Source: Roseibium litorale
Lineage (GTDB): Bacteria > Pseudomonadota > Alphaproteobacteria > Rhizobiales > Stappiaceae
Assembly (NCBI RefSeq): GCF_014842915.1
Contig: NZ_JACYXI010000006.1
Coordinates: 186,001-250,000, forward strand
Length of the DNA: 64,000 nucleotides
Direction of reading: 5' to 3'
Shown here: in pieces, positions 7,364 to 16,782 of the stretch
Position numbering within the stretch: position 1 is the first letter of the stretch
Layout of the letters: every line of letters begins with the position of its first letter
Notes under the pieces: model-generated
Databases searched by the model: none
What the model saw: only the letters and a program-made list of their open reading frames with translations
What the model was told of the DNA's origin: nothing
Program-made: the position numbers and the translations under genes

Positions 7364-8911
7364 ATGAGCAAAACTCAAAGGGAAATCGAGCTCAAGCTCG
7401 AAGTTTTTCCGGCAGACGGCGAAACACTCGCAAAGCCTGCGGTACCGGAAGGATTCACTTCTGGACGCGCGAGCACCCAAACGCTGCAGTCGATTTATTT
7501 CGACACTCCGGACCATGCCCTCAGACGGCGGAAGATGTCGCTGCGCCTGCGCAAGACGGGCAAGACCTGGGTGCAGACGCTCAAGATCGGGACCGGCGTC
7601 AACGGTGGCCTGTCCTCCCCGATTGAAATCGAACACCCCGTCTCAGGCCGATCCATTGACCTGACCGCGATCAGCGACGCCAAGGCGATCCGGCATCTGG
7701 TGGATGCGGTCCAAGGCCAGGCGCTCAGCGAAATGTTCGAAACGGTCATGCGCCGCACCAAGCGGGACCTGACGGCGCCGGACGGAAGCATGATCGAGTT
7801 CGCGCTGGACCGCGGCGAAATCCGCTCGGGTGACACCTGTACCTCCTTGTCCGAGCTGGAGCTGGAACTGAAGGAAGGGGCCGAAGAGCACTTGCTGACG
7901 GCAGCGCGCGCCATTGCGGGGACTGCCCCATTCCGCTTCTCACCCTGCAGCAAGGCTGAACGCGGCTACCGGCTTCTGTCCGGGGAAACAACCGCCAGTC
8001 TGGAGCCTTTGGGCGCTGGCAAACTCGGCATTCACGCGGATGAAACGGTGGAGCAGGTCTTCAAGGCCGTTGTCTGGTCCTGTTTCGAGCAGATCGCGCA
8101 GAACCGTCTTGTCATTCTGACCAGCGAAGATCCGGAAGGCCCGCACCAGTTCCGCATCGGCTTGCGGCGTTTGCGCAGTGCTTTCCGCCTCTTTTCAAAG
8201 GCCCTTCAGCCGGACTGCTGGCGGGCGCTGGATGCGGCGGCCCGCGACCTTGCGGTTGCTGCGGGCACGGTCCGGGATCTGGACGTTCTTGCCGAAGAGA
8301 TTGTCGGGCCACTGGAAGTGGACGCGCCTGAGGGTTTGTCGGCAAGCTCTCTCTTGAGCCACTTGAGCACTTTGCGGAAGGGCGCAAGACAAGAGCTGGA
8401 ACAGGCCCTCCGGGCGGAATCTGTCAACACATTCCTGTTCGATCTGGCAATCTTCGCACAGGGCAATGCCTGGCTGCCGGACCCGGCCAAGGCAGGCAGC
8501 GGGACGATATCCCGTTACGCTGAAGCGGCCTTGAACCGGCAATGGCGGAAGGTGGCGGAGTTCGGCAAGCGGATCGCTGAACTGGATGTTCCGGAGCGCC
8601 ACGAGATGCGCAAGGCCCTGAAAAAGCTGCGCTATGGGTGCGAGTTCTTTGCCAGCCTCTATCCCAAGTCCAGGCGCAAACCTTTCCTCAATCACTTGAG
8701 GCAGCTTCAGGAAGTCTTCGGCTATCTGAATGATGTGGCCATGGCGGAAAAGCTGCTCGGCCTGCCCGTGCCCAAAGGCCCCGGCGCTCCATCAGCAAAT
8801 CAGGCCGCCGGCTTTGCAATCGGCTGGCACAGGGCCCGCGCCCAATCTGTCTGGCTGGAAGCGCGCAAAGCCTGGGAAGAAGCCGCAACAGCCCGCCGCT
8901 TCTGGACCTGA
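7364..8911 (+). CDS. CYTH and CHAD domain protein
   Basis: The protein has 515 residues. The N-terminal CYTH (triphosphate tunnel) domain spans about 1-205: the opening EIELKLEVF carries the ExExK signature, and basic and acidic strands such as LRLRKTGKTW and FELDRGEI line the tunnel. The CHAD domain, a helical bundle rich in conserved His and Lys/Arg, covers about 225-500 (HQFRIGLRRLRSAFRLF, MRKALKKLRYGCEF). CHAD binds polyphosphate, and CYTH/CHAD proteins are often inorganic triphosphatases (YgiF-like) located at polyphosphate granules. Catalysis in this case is inferred from the family. Confidence 0.9.
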   Translation: MSKTQREIELKLEVFPADGETLAKPAVPEGFTSGRASTQTLQSIYFDTPDHALRRRKMSLRLRKTGKTWVQTLKIGTGVNGGLSSPIEIEHPVSGRSIDLTAISDAKAIRHLVDAVQGQALSEMFETVMRRTKRDLTAPDGSMIEFALDRGEIRSGDTCTSLSELELELKEGAEEHLLTAARAIAGTAPFRFSPCSKAERGYRLLSGETTASLEPLGAGKLGIHADETVEQVFKAVVWSCFEQIAQNRLVILTSEDPEGPHQFRIGLRRLRSAFRLFSKALQPDCWRALDAAARDLAVAAGTVRDLDVLAEEIVGPLEVDAPEGLSASSLLSHLSTLRKGARQELEQALRAESVNTFLFDLAIFAQGNAWLPDPAKAGSGTISRYAEAALNRQWRKVAEFGKRIAELDVPERHEMRKALKKLRYGCEFFASLYPKSRRKPFLNHLRQLQEVFGYLNDVAMAEKLLGLPVPKGPGAPSANQAAGFAIGWHRARAQSVWLEARKAWEEAATARRFWT

Positions 8912-8937
8912 CGGAAAGACGTCAGTTCCAGAAGCGG
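8896..8937. repeat. Long inverted repeat across the stop of the CYTH/CHAD gene
   Basis: The left arm (8896-8913) and right arm (8920-8937) pair at 17 of 18 positions around a 6-base loop; the arms read CCGCTTCTGGA..CTGACG and its complement. The stop codon lies in the left arm. It may end transcription or protect the 3' end, though no U-tract follows. Confidence 0.6.
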
Positions 8938-8997
8938 CCCGGTGACAAGCACCGGGGATGTTCATTGCAGAACCAAAACTTCACGAACTTTCGCCAC

Positions 8998-9106
8998 GCC
9001 GTCCCGGCCTTGAGCCGGGACCTGCCCTTCAAAGCACCTCATTCTCACCAGATTGAACTGAGGAGAGATCCCGGATCTCCGCTCCGCTTCGTCCGGGAAG
9101 GCGCGG
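8998..9106. repeat. REP-like palindromic repeats after asmA
   Basis: GTCCCGGC and GCCGGGAC (8999-9021) form one small palindrome. The segment at about 9066-9098 is a half copy of the element found inverted at 16583-16708: its reverse complement reads TCCCGGACGAAGCGGAG then CGGAGATCCGGGAT. It fills the space between two convergent genes and does not encode protein. Confidence 0.55.
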
Positions 9107-9126
9107 CGGAAACTCACCTGAGCCCC

Positions 9127-12027
9127 TTACTGTTGCGGGGCCGGTTGAGGCTGCTGTTCCTGTTGCGGCTGTTTCTTCTTGCCAAGGCCGAAGGACCCGA
9201 GAAGACCGGATGGCAGGCCGAAGCCTTCTTCCACGGCCTTCAAAACGTCCTCGTCCTTCACATCCCCTTCAAGGACCTTCTGCACGTCGATCTGGGTCTT
9301 GCCGCCGGTCACCTGCTTGATCACCTCGTTGGCCGTCTCCGTCAGAGCCTTGTCAGGCTTGCCGCCCTTGAGGATCTTGGTCAGCTCCCCGCCCATGGAC
9401 TGGAGCTGCTGATAGGCCGCTTGCGGGTCTTGAAGAATGCCGGCAATATCCGGATAGATCTGCGGCTTGTCCCAGGACCCGGAAATCACGATCGGCACAC
9501 CGAGACCGGCGAGCTTCTTGTCTTCCCCCTTCTTGCGCGGCGCAGGTGCCTGGCCTTCGAGGGTCGGCACAATTTTCGGTTCAACCCGCCAGTTCAGCGT
9601 GCGGGCGGGCATGTCCGTTGTGCCCTTGCCCGACATGCGCACCAGCGGCCCGATCAGGCTGAGGTCCTCGTTGACCGCGATCCCCTTGTCGATGGCAAAG
9701 GTGGCCGTCAGGGAGCTGAAATCGGTTTTCTCAGAGGAGGCATCCTGCCAGCCAAGCAAAGTTTCAACCGACAGGCTGCGCAGCATCTTCGGGATGTTGA
9801 TGCCCCTGATGGCACCATCCACGAAGGAATAGGACGCATTGCCGGAAAGGGAGCTGACCAGCTGGCGCTGGGATGCCCCGGCGGCCTGCACGTCCAGTGC
9901 CACCGCCGCCGTTCCCTCCAGCCATTTAAAGCCCGCCGCATCGCGCAGGGCTTCATAGGCCCCAAGACCGGAAAGATTGAACTTCGCCCGCACTTGCGGC
10001 TGAGCCGCCGCCCCGTTCAGGGAGAGCGAACCGGTGCCGGTGCCCTTGTAAAGTGCTAGCTTATCGAGCGACGCGTTCAGGACGCCATCCTTGATCGTCA
10101 GAGACAGAGCGCTCTGGTCGATCTGCACGGCCTTCCAGCGGATCTGCTTGGTCGAGATGGAGAAGTTGGCATCGACAGCCTTGAGACCGGAAAAGTCGAC
10201 AGGCGCATCGCTCCAGCCGCCACCTGCGCCAGAGGGCGCGGCACCACCACCCTGCCCGGACTTGCCAGATCCGGCTGCGGAGCCTCCGCCGCCGAAATAG
10301 GGATCAAGCGCCAGCTCGTCCAGCGACAGATCCGCGGAGATAACCGGCTTGGCGCCAAAGACAATCTCGCCCTTTGCCCTGCCGGACGTCTGGTCGAGCT
10401 GGAAGACCGTGTCTTCGAACCGCAGGCCCTTGCCGCTGTGGCTGAACCGGCCCGAGGCCTTGAAGCCCTCCAACCCCGTTCCGCCGCCAAGCGGCTGCCC
10501 GATCCAGGCGAGCAGATTGCGCAGGCTCGCGGTCTCGACCGAAACAGCCCCCTGAACCTGGCCGCCTGCCGACAGAGATCCGTCAAACCCTGCCGTCACG
10601 CGCGGACCGGAAACCTTCACCTTCGCAGGAGCCGGCTTTCCGGCAATCAGCGCCGCAGGCGTCGCGGTGCCGGAAATCTTGAATGCATCACCGCGCCAGT
10701 TCAGCCCGCCGGAGAGGTTCGCCGGCTTGCCGAGCCCCTGCAACGCTACGTCAACGGCAATGCCACTGACCTTGTCGGCCGCAGGATCGCCGCCAACAGC
10801 ACTGGCAAGGTCAAGGCCGGTCACCTCGCCATCACGCAAGCTGGCGGATCCGTTGAGATCAAGCGAAGCCGCGATCTGTTCCGGCGTTGAACCGGAAGCG
10901 GTGAACGCAAGATCCGCCCCCAGCGTGCCCGTTGCGGCCAGATCCTGACCGGCAAGCTTCAAGAGATCGCCGAGCGAGCCTTGCTGCAATTGCAGGCGGC
11001 CAGAAAAACGCGGGGTCTCCTTGGAAAGATCCGCAGCCGCATTGCCTGCAAGCTGGACCGGGCCCACTTTGGCGGCGAGGCTGGACACCTTGACCGACGC
11101 CGGATCTGCAATGACCTTTGCAGACACATTGAAATCGCCCGGATCGGCAGTCAGTGCCGTGCCGAAAAGTGCAGCAAGCCCCTGAACCGACGGACCGGAC
11201 GCAGCCACATCCAGATTGGCCTTCTGCGCGGGACCATCGATTGTGCCGGCAACCTTGACGGTGTTGTCACCGCTGGAAACCGTGAGATCGACCGGCAGGG
11301 CGCCACTTGCGGCAGCCCCGAGCGGATCGACCACGCTGCCGGAAATCTTCACCGGCTTGTCCTGCCAAACCAGGCTGCTTTCAAGCGACACCTTGCCCCG
11401 CAGATCCGGCGCTGTGACGTCCATCATCAGGTCGGAGACGACAATGCGCTGATCGGTGCGCCGGTCGTCATAAACCAGCGTGCCGTTGGTAATCGTGATG
11501 CGGTCAACCGCGATGCTCTTTACGAAACCGCCGTCTTCCGGCCCTTCCGCAGCCGTAGCCGGCTGGGGAGAGGCGGTGTCAGCGGGAGCGGCAGAACCGC
11601 CGGAGAGAATTTCCGCGGCTTCCTGGGCAGGGGTCAATTGACGGCGTGGCGCCCAGCTGGTCATTCCGCTCTTGGTGATCTCGAGCAGGATATTCGGTTG
11701 GTCGAGGGCAATGCCGGTCACGCGGATATCGCCTCCGAAAAGCCCGGCCAGCGCAAGACCGATTTCGATCCGGTCGGCCCGGGCGAACTCCACGCCATCC
11801 GCGCCAGCTTCACCGGACAGGCCAATGTTTTCCGCGATCAGGGAGAAGCCAGGCAGAAGCGAAAGACTGACGGGGCCGTCCAGCCGCAACCGCCAGCCGG
11901 TTGCCACTTCCACCTGCTCAACGACCTTGGTCTTGATGGCGTCTTTCGGCAACAGCAAGGGAACGGCAATCACCACCGCCGCCACCAGAGCGAACAGGGC
12001 ACCGAGTCCGATCAAAATCCGCCGCAT
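9127..12027 (-). CDS. AsmA family outer-membrane biogenesis protein
   Basis: The protein has 966 residues. The second of two nearby ATGs (12027) is chosen because GGGGGA lies 6 bases before it but abuts the first ATG at 12033. One N-terminal membrane helix (ILIGLGALFALVAAVVIAVPLLLP) anchors a large periplasmic part. The AsmA N-terminal domain is followed by beta-rich repeats and the C-terminal AsmA_2 region (about 620-850), then a Gln/Pro-rich tail. Family members are bridge-like proteins thought to move phospholipid or aid outer-membrane assembly. It is downstream of urtE by 72 bases and may be read through from the urea operon, although a functional link is unlikely. Confidence 0.85.
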   Translation of the reverse strand: MRRILIGLGALFALVAAVVIAVPLLLPKDAIKTKVVEQVEVATGWRLRLDGPVSLSLLPGFSLIAENIGLSGEAGADGVEFARADRIEIGLALAGLFGGDIRVTGIALDQPNILLEITKSGMTSWAPRRQLTPAQEAAEILSGGSAAPADTASPQPATAAEGPEDGGFVKSIAVDRITITNGTLVYDDRRTDQRIVVSDLMMDVTAPDLRGKVSLESSLVWQDKPVKISGSVVDPLGAAASGALPVDLTVSSGDNTVKVAGTIDGPAQKANLDVAASGPSVQGLAALFGTALTADPGDFNVSAKVIADPASVKVSSLAAKVGPVQLAGNAAADLSKETPRFSGRLQLQQGSLGDLLKLAGQDLAATGTLGADLAFTASGSTPEQIAASLDLNGSASLRDGEVTGLDLASAVGGDPAADKVSGIAVDVALQGLGKPANLSGGLNWRGDAFKISGTATPAALIAGKPAPAKVKVSGPRVTAGFDGSLSAGGQVQGAVSVETASLRNLLAWIGQPLGGGTGLEGFKASGRFSHSGKGLRFEDTVFQLDQTSGRAKGEIVFGAKPVISADLSLDELALDPYFGGGGSAAGSGKSGQGGGAAPSGAGGGWSDAPVDFSGLKAVDANFSISTKQIRWKAVQIDQSALSLTIKDGVLNASLDKLALYKGTGTGSLSLNGAAAQPQVRAKFNLSGLGAYEALRDAAGFKWLEGTAAVALDVQAAGASQRQLVSSLSGNASYSFVDGAIRGINIPKMLRSLSVETLLGWQDASSEKTDFSSLTATFAIDKGIAVNEDLSLIGPLVRMSGKGTTDMPARTLNWRVEPKIVPTLEGQAPAPRKKGEDKKLAGLGVPIVISGSWDKPQIYPDIAGILQDPQAAYQQLQSMGGELTKILKGGKPDKALTETANEVIKQVTGGKTQIDVQKVLEGDVKDEDVLKAVEEGFGLPSGLLGSFGLGKKKQPQQEQQPQPAPQQ

Positions 12028-12105
12028 GTGCATTCCCCCATCTCGAATCGCTTCAGTTTAGGACAAAGCGTGGCGGGATGGTGGCGTCAAGGACACGTTT
12101 GGAAA

Positions 12106-12801
12106 TCAAACCGTCAAATGGCGGCGGACTTCTTCTTCGTTGAGGTCGGCGCGGGCACCGGACATGACCACTTCGCCCCGGTCCATGACCGCGAACTGGT
12201 CGGCCAGGTCGCGGGCGAACTCGAAATACTGCTCCACGAGCACGATGGCCATGGTGCCCTGATCGCGCAGCCATTCGATGGCCCGGCCGATATCCTTGAT
12301 GATCGAGGGCTGAATGCCTTCCGTCGGTTCATCAAGCACAAGAAGCTTCGGGCGGGTCACCAGCGCCCGGGCAATCGCCAGCTGCTGCTGCTGCCCCCCG
12401 GACAGATCGCCGCCACGACGGCCGAGCATGGACTTCAGCACCGGAAACAATTCGAAAACTGTCTCGGGCACATTCCGGTCCTTTCTGGGCAGGCAGGCAT
12501 ATCCGGTTTCGAGATTTTCCTTCACGCTCAGGAGCGGAAAGATCTCGCGGCCCTGGGGCACGATGGCAATGCCCCGCTTGGCGCGGGCATGGGGCGCAAG
12601 ACGCGACACATCTTCGCCGTTCCAGAGGATCTTGCCGTTGCTGATGCCGTGCTGGCCGACGATGGCCCGGAGCGTGGACGTCTTGCCGACACCATTGCGG
12701 CCCATCAGACAGGTGACTTTGCCAACCTCGGCGGTGAGCGAGACACTTTTCAGCGCCTGGGCCGCGCCATAGTGCAGATCAATGTTTTCAACGCTCAGCA
12801 T
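12106..12801 (-). CDS. urtE: Urea ABC transporter, ATP-binding protein UrtE
   Basis: This 231-residue ATPase is the second nucleotide-binding subunit of the Urt urea importer, of the branched-chain-amino-acid (LivF) type. It has Walker A as GRNGVGKTS (about 33-41), the signature LSGGQQQQLAIARAL, Walker B as LLVLDEPTEG and the switch His replaced by the LVEQY motif usual for UrtE/LivF. AGAGGTC upstream acts as ribosome binding site. It is separated from urtD by 197 bases holding a palindromic repeat. Confidence 0.95.
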   Translation of the reverse strand: MLSVENIDLHYGAAQALKSVSLTAEVGKVTCLMGRNGVGKTSTLRAIVGQHGISNGKILWNGEDVSRLAPHARAKRGIAIVPQGREIFPLLSVKENLETGYACLPRKDRNVPETVFELFPVLKSMLGRRGGDLSGGQQQQLAIARALVTRPKLLVLDEPTEGIQPSIIKDIGRAIEWLRDQGTMAIVLVEQYFEFARDLADQFAVMDRGEVVMSGARADLNEEEVRRHLTV

Positions 12802-12852
12802 GGTGACCTCTTGTTGCCGCGAGCCCGTGAAGGACCCCGGCTTTCACTGCCG

Positions 12853-12959
12853 CCTCATCCTGAGGAGCAGGCAGCGCCTGCGTCTCGAAGGATAGGCCGC
12901 TTGCTCCGGTGTTTGCCGCCCATCCTTCGAGACGGCCTGACGGCCTCCTCAGGATGAGG
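12853..12959. repeat. Palindromic repeat element between urtD and urtE
   Basis: The element has two inverted arms. CCTCATCCTGAGGAG (12853-12867) faces CTCCTCAGGATGAGG (12945-12959), and CGTCTCGAAGGAT faces ATCCTTCGAGACG inside. Similar elements are widespread in Hyphomicrobiales intergenic DNA. It lies within the urt operon, where it would form a large RNA hairpin between two cistrons. A degenerate half copy is at 32891-32936. Confidence 0.8.
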
Positions 12960-12998
12960 TGTTCAGGGCTGCGGCGGTTGAAAGGACGGTTCATCAGT

Positions 12999-13745
12999 TC
13001 ACCGCCCCAGATAGACTTCCACCACACGCTCATTGGCCGAGACGTGGTCCAGGGAGCCTTCGGCCAGGACCGAGCCTTCAGCAAGGCAGGTGACCTTGAC
13101 GCCGAGCGCGCGGATGAAATGCATGTCGTGCTCGACCACGACGACGGAATGGGTGCGGGCGATGTCCTTCAGAAGTTCCGCCGTTTCCATGGTCTCGGCG
13201 TCGGTCATGCCGGCAGCCGGTTCGTCCACTAAGAGCAGCTTCGGGTCCTGGGCCAGCAGCATGCCGATCTCCAGCCACTGCTTCTGGCCGTGAGACAGGT
13301 TGGCGGCCAGTTCATCCCGCTTGTCCGACAGGCGGATGAGCGTCAAGAGCTCTTCGATCCGGGACTTTTCCGCGCCGGAGATGATGTGAAACAGGGTCGC
13401 GAAAGGACCGCGCGGGGCTTTCAGGGCCAGTTCCAGATTGTCCCAGACCGTGTGGCTTTCGAATACGGTCGGCTTCTGGAACTTGCGGCCGATGCCAAGC
13501 TCCGCAATGGAGGCTTCGTCCTCGCCGGTCAGGTCGACAACGCCATTGAAATAGACCTCACCGCTGTCCGGCTTGGTCTTGCCGGTGATGACATCCATCA
13601 TCGTCGTCTTGCCCGCACCGTTGGGCCCGATGATCGCCCGCATCTCGCCAGGAGCAATGACGAGAGAGAGGTCGTTAAGCGCCTTGAAGCCGTCGAAGGA
13701 CACAGACACGCCGTCGAGATAGAGAAGGCTGGTTTGCCGGGTCAT
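12999..13745 (-). CDS. urtD: Urea ABC transporter, ATP-binding protein UrtD
   Basis: This 248-residue protein is the LivG-like ATPase of the urea importer. Walker A is GPNGAGKTTMMD (about 40-51), the signature is LSHGQKQWLEIGMLL, the form characteristic of UrtD, and Walker B is LLLVDEPAAGMT. The Q-loop region contains KFQKPTVFESHTVWDNL. It starts 4 bases after the urtC stop and works as a heterodimer with UrtE. Confidence 0.95.
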   Translation of the reverse strand: MTRQTSLLYLDGVSVSFDGFKALNDLSLVIAPGEMRAIIGPNGAGKTTMMDVITGKTKPDSGEVYFNGVVDLTGEDEASIAELGIGRKFQKPTVFESHTVWDNLELALKAPRGPFATLFHIISGAEKSRIEELLTLIRLSDKRDELAANLSHGQKQWLEIGMLLAQDPKLLLVDEPAAGMTDAETMETAELLKDIARTHSVVVVEHDMHFIRALGVKVTCLAEGSVLAEGSLDHVSANERVVEVYLGR

Positions 13746-13749
13746 GTAT

Positions 13750-14898
13750 TTACTCCGCAGGCTGGGGTTCGGCGCGGTGTGCGGCGGTGTCTTTTGCCGG
13801 GCGGCGGCGGACCGCGCTCCAGCCCTTGTCCATCAGGCCGAGCAGGCCCTTGGGCAGGAACAGGGTGACCACCACGAAGAGGCCACCGAGGGCAAAGAGC
13901 CAGATTTCCGGCAGAGCAGCGGTGAACCAGGTCTTTGAGAAGTTGACGAGGATCGCCCCGAGCACCGCTCCGACCAGTGTTCCGCGCCCGCCGACAGCGA
14001 CCCAGATCACCACTTCGATGGAGTTCGCCGGGGCAAACTCGCCCGGATTGATGATGCCGACCTGGGGCACGTAAAGGGCGCCTGCGATGCCCGCCATCAT
14101 GGCTGACAGGGTCCAGACGAAGAGCTTGTAATGCTCCACGCGGTAGCCGAGGAACCGGGTCCGGCTTTCCGCATCGCGTACCGCGACCAGAACCTTGCCC
14201 AGCTTGGAGCGGGTCACCGCACGGCAGATAAGGAAACACACGACCAGCGCCAGGCCTGAGGCTGCAAACAGCCCGGCGCGGGTCGTGCCGGCCTGAATGT
14301 CGAAACCGAAGATGTCCTTGAAATCGGTCAGGCCGTTGTTGCCGCCAAAGCCCATGTCGTTGCGGAAGAAGGCGAGCAGAAGTGCATAGGTCAGCGCCTG
14401 GGTGATGATCGAGAGATAGACACCGGTGACCCGCGAACGGAAGGCGAACCAGCCGAAAACGAAGGCCAGAATGCCGGGCGCCAGCAGCACCATCAGGGCC
14501 GCGAAGGGGAACATGTCGAAGCCGTACCAGTACCAGGGCAGTTCCTTCCAGTTCAGGAACACCATGAAGTCCGGCAGGACCGGGTCACCATAGACGCCGC
14601 GGGTGCCGATCTGGCGCATCAGATACATGCCCATGGCATAGCCGCCGAGGGCGAAGAAGGCACCATGGCCGAGCGAAAGAATGCCGCAATAGCCCCAGAC
14701 CAGATCCACCGATAGAGCCAGCAAGGCGTAGGTCAGGTACTTGCCCATCAGCGTGACCGCGTAGGTCGGCACATGGAAGGTGCTGCCTTCGGGAACCAGG
14801 AGGTTCAGCGCCGGGACGAGAACCACAGCCGCCAGCATCAGGCCGATGAAAATGCCTGCCCGGGCATCGAGCGTGCGGAAGAGGAAGGAGGTCATCAT
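13750..14898 (-). CDS. urtC: Urea ABC transporter permease UrtC
   Basis: This 382-residue inner-membrane protein has about ten hydrophobic segments and the LivM-type permease fold. The start overlaps the urtB stop by 4 bases (ATGA). The segment WGYCGILSLGHGAFFALGGYAMGMYLM is diagnostic for UrtC, and VGIINPGEFAPANSIEVVIWVAVGGRG matches the EAA-like cytoplasmic loop that contacts the ATPases. The C-terminus is Pro/Ala/Arg-rich. Confidence 0.95.
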   Translation of the reverse strand: MMTSFLFRTLDARAGIFIGLMLAAVVLVPALNLLVPEGSTFHVPTYAVTLMGKYLTYALLALSVDLVWGYCGILSLGHGAFFALGGYAMGMYLMRQIGTRGVYGDPVLPDFMVFLNWKELPWYWYGFDMFPFAALMVLLAPGILAFVFGWFAFRSRVTGVYLSIITQALTYALLLAFFRNDMGFGGNNGLTDFKDIFGFDIQAGTTRAGLFAASGLALVVCFLICRAVTRSKLGKVLVAVRDAESRTRFLGYRVEHYKLFVWTLSAMMAGIAGALYVPQVGIINPGEFAPANSIEVVIWVAVGGRGTLVGAVLGAILVNFSKTWFTAALPEIWLFALGGLFVVVTLFLPKGLLGLMDKGWSAVRRRPAKDTAAHRAEPQPAE

Positions 14899-16514
14899 GC
14901 TTCGACTGCCCGGCCCTTGAGGGCGAACAAGCCCCGCGGACGCTTCTGGATAAAGAGAATGATGAAGACGAGGACGAGGATTTTGCCCAGCACAGCGCCC
15001 GCATAGGGTTCAAGGAACTTGTTCACCACGCCGAGCGTCATGGCACCGACGAGCGTTCCCCAGAGGTTGCCCACCCCGCCGAAGACCACAACCATGAAGC
15101 TGTCGATGATGTAGCCCTGGCCAAGGTTGGGGGAGACGTTGTCGATCTGGCTGAGCGCGACCCCGGCGATGCCCGCAATGCCGGACCCCAGACCGAAAGT
15201 CAGCGCGTCAATCCAGGGCGTGCGGATGCCCATGGAGGCGGCCATCCGGCGGTTCTGGGTGACGGCGCGGGTGAAGAGACCGAAGGGCGTCTTCTTCAGC
15301 ACCAGCATCAGCCCGGCAAAGACCAGAAGGGAAAAGACAATGATCCACATACGGTTATAGGTGATGGTCAGCTGGCCTAGCTCGAAGGCGCCGGACGTCC
15401 AGGACGGGTTGCCCACTTCCTGGTTGGTCGGGCCAAAAATGGAGCGCACGGCCTGCTGCAGCATCAGGGAGATACCCCATGTGGCCAGCAGCGTTTCCAG
15501 CGGACGGCCATAGAGCCAGCGGATGACGCCGCGCTCGATGGCCATGCCGATGCCGCCGGAAATCACGAAGGCGAGCGGCAGAGCGATCAGCAGGGAATAA
15601 TCAAAGAGCCAGGGCGCGGACGACCGGATCATCTCCTGCACCACGAAGGTGACATAGGCACCGATCATGACCATTTCGCCGTGCGCCATGTTGATCACGC
15701 CCATCACGCCGAAGGTGATGGCAAGACCAATGGCGGCAAGAAGCAGCACTGACCCGAGAGAGACACCGTACCAGATGTTCTGGGCATTGCCCCAGAGCGC
15801 CAGTGACTTGTTGATCCGGGTGATGGCCTTGTCGGCGGCGGCCTTCTGCTCGCCTTCCGCAGAAGCCGCAAAGCCGGTCAGAAGGGACAGGGCGTCCCTG
15901 TTTCCCATGCTGGCGAGGACACCGATGGCTTCAAGCTTGTCAGCGTCACCACGGGTGGAATTAAGAACGGCCGCGGCCCGGGCCTGCTCCATGACCAGAC
16001 GCACGTCATTGTCGCTCTCCTTTGCAATGGCCGCATCCAGTGCCTCAATGGCATCCGGATCCTTTGCCTTAAACACCGCCTCAGCAGCGGACAGGCGCAC
16101 GGCAGGATCTTTGGCCATCAGCGTCAGCGAGCCGAGTGCGGCCCGGATGGACCGGCGCAAACCATTGTTGACCTTGATCTTGGAGACTTCGCTGCGGGAT
16201 GCATCCCCGGCGGGTTCCAGCGTCAGCGGATCAATCAGCTGATAGCCCTTGCCTGCAGATCTGGTGATGAAGACCGCCTTGTCGGACTTGCGGAATTGAA
16301 GATCCCCGTTGCCCAGCGCCTCCAGCAAGGGCGCCACGGCAGGATTTCCGGTGGCGGCCAGGTCCGCGACCTGCTTTTCCGTCTCCTTGAACTTGCCTTC
16401 GGCCAGCGCGTTGACCAGCGGGCGCAGGGATTCAAGATCCTCTTGCGAAAGCGCTGCGCCAGAAAAACCGGTCAGCAGGCAGAGGAGGAGGAGAAAGGAC
16501 TTCAAGAAGGACAT
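14895..16514 (-). CDS. urtB: Urea ABC transporter permease UrtB
   Basis: This protein has 539 residues from the ATG giving MSFLKSFLL; a longer reading to 16556 lacks support. A signal-like segment is followed by a periplasmic helical repeat region of about 240 residues (HEAT-like, e.g. ALDAAIAKESDNDVRL), a known extension in many proteobacterial UrtB proteins. The LivH-type permease domain begins at about 260 (SVLLLAAIGLAITFGVMGVINMAHGEMVMIGAY gives the family signature). It pairs with UrtC to form the channel. Confidence 0.95.
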   Translation of the reverse strand: MSFLKSFLLLLCLLTGFSGAALSQEDLESLRPLVNALAEGKFKETEKQVADLAATGNPAVAPLLEALGNGDLQFRKSDKAVFITRSAGKGYQLIDPLTLEPAGDASRSEVSKIKVNNGLRRSIRAALGSLTLMAKDPAVRLSAAEAVFKAKDPDAIEALDAAIAKESDNDVRLVMEQARAAAVLNSTRGDADKLEAIGVLASMGNRDALSLLTGFAASAEGEQKAAADKAITRINKSLALWGNAQNIWYGVSLGSVLLLAAIGLAITFGVMGVINMAHGEMVMIGAYVTFVVQEMIRSSAPWLFDYSLLIALPLAFVISGGIGMAIERGVIRWLYGRPLETLLATWGISLMLQQAVRSIFGPTNQEVGNPSWTSGAFELGQLTITYNRMWIIVFSLLVFAGLMLVLKKTPFGLFTRAVTQNRRMAASMGIRTPWIDALTFGLGSGIAGIAGVALSQIDNVSPNLGQGYIIDSFMVVVFGGVGNLWGTLVGAMTLGVVNKFLEPYAGAVLGKILVLVFIILFIQKRPRGLFALKGRAVEA

Positions 16515-16582
16515 GGGCCCACCTGGTTTCGATTTGAACCCCGAAGGAAGAGGCAAAGGTCAAAGACGGACTTTTCGGCTTG

Positions 16583-16708
16583 TTATCCCGGACGGAGCAA
16601 AGCGGAGATCCGGGACCGGTGAGCCAAAGTGTTCCGGCTCTCAGACAGGCCAGGCCGATAGGTTTCTGGCTCACCGGTCCCGGGTCGCGCTCCGCTTGCC
16701 CGGGATGA
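16583..16708. repeat. Inverted palindromic repeat between urtA and urtB
   Basis: The arms at about 16583-16626 and 16667-16708 are near-complementary over some 40 bases; both contain the cores AAGCGGAG and CCGGGACCGGTGAGCCA in opposite orientation. Related half copies occur near 9066-9098 and 51742-51766. It lies in the urtA-urtB gap (16515-16782). Confidence 0.8.
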
Positions 16709-16782
16709 CTTTCGAGAGGTTGATACCTTCGTCAGCAGTTAGAGACGGGCAGAACCGCCCGTCTCTTTCGCAAGACTTCAGA

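Noticed and set aside
8965..12957. Long plus-strand open frames opposite asmA and urtE
   Set aside because: They are antisense shadows of high-GC genes; their translations are rich in Arg/His/Gly and resemble no protein, while the opposite strand has clear family motifs.
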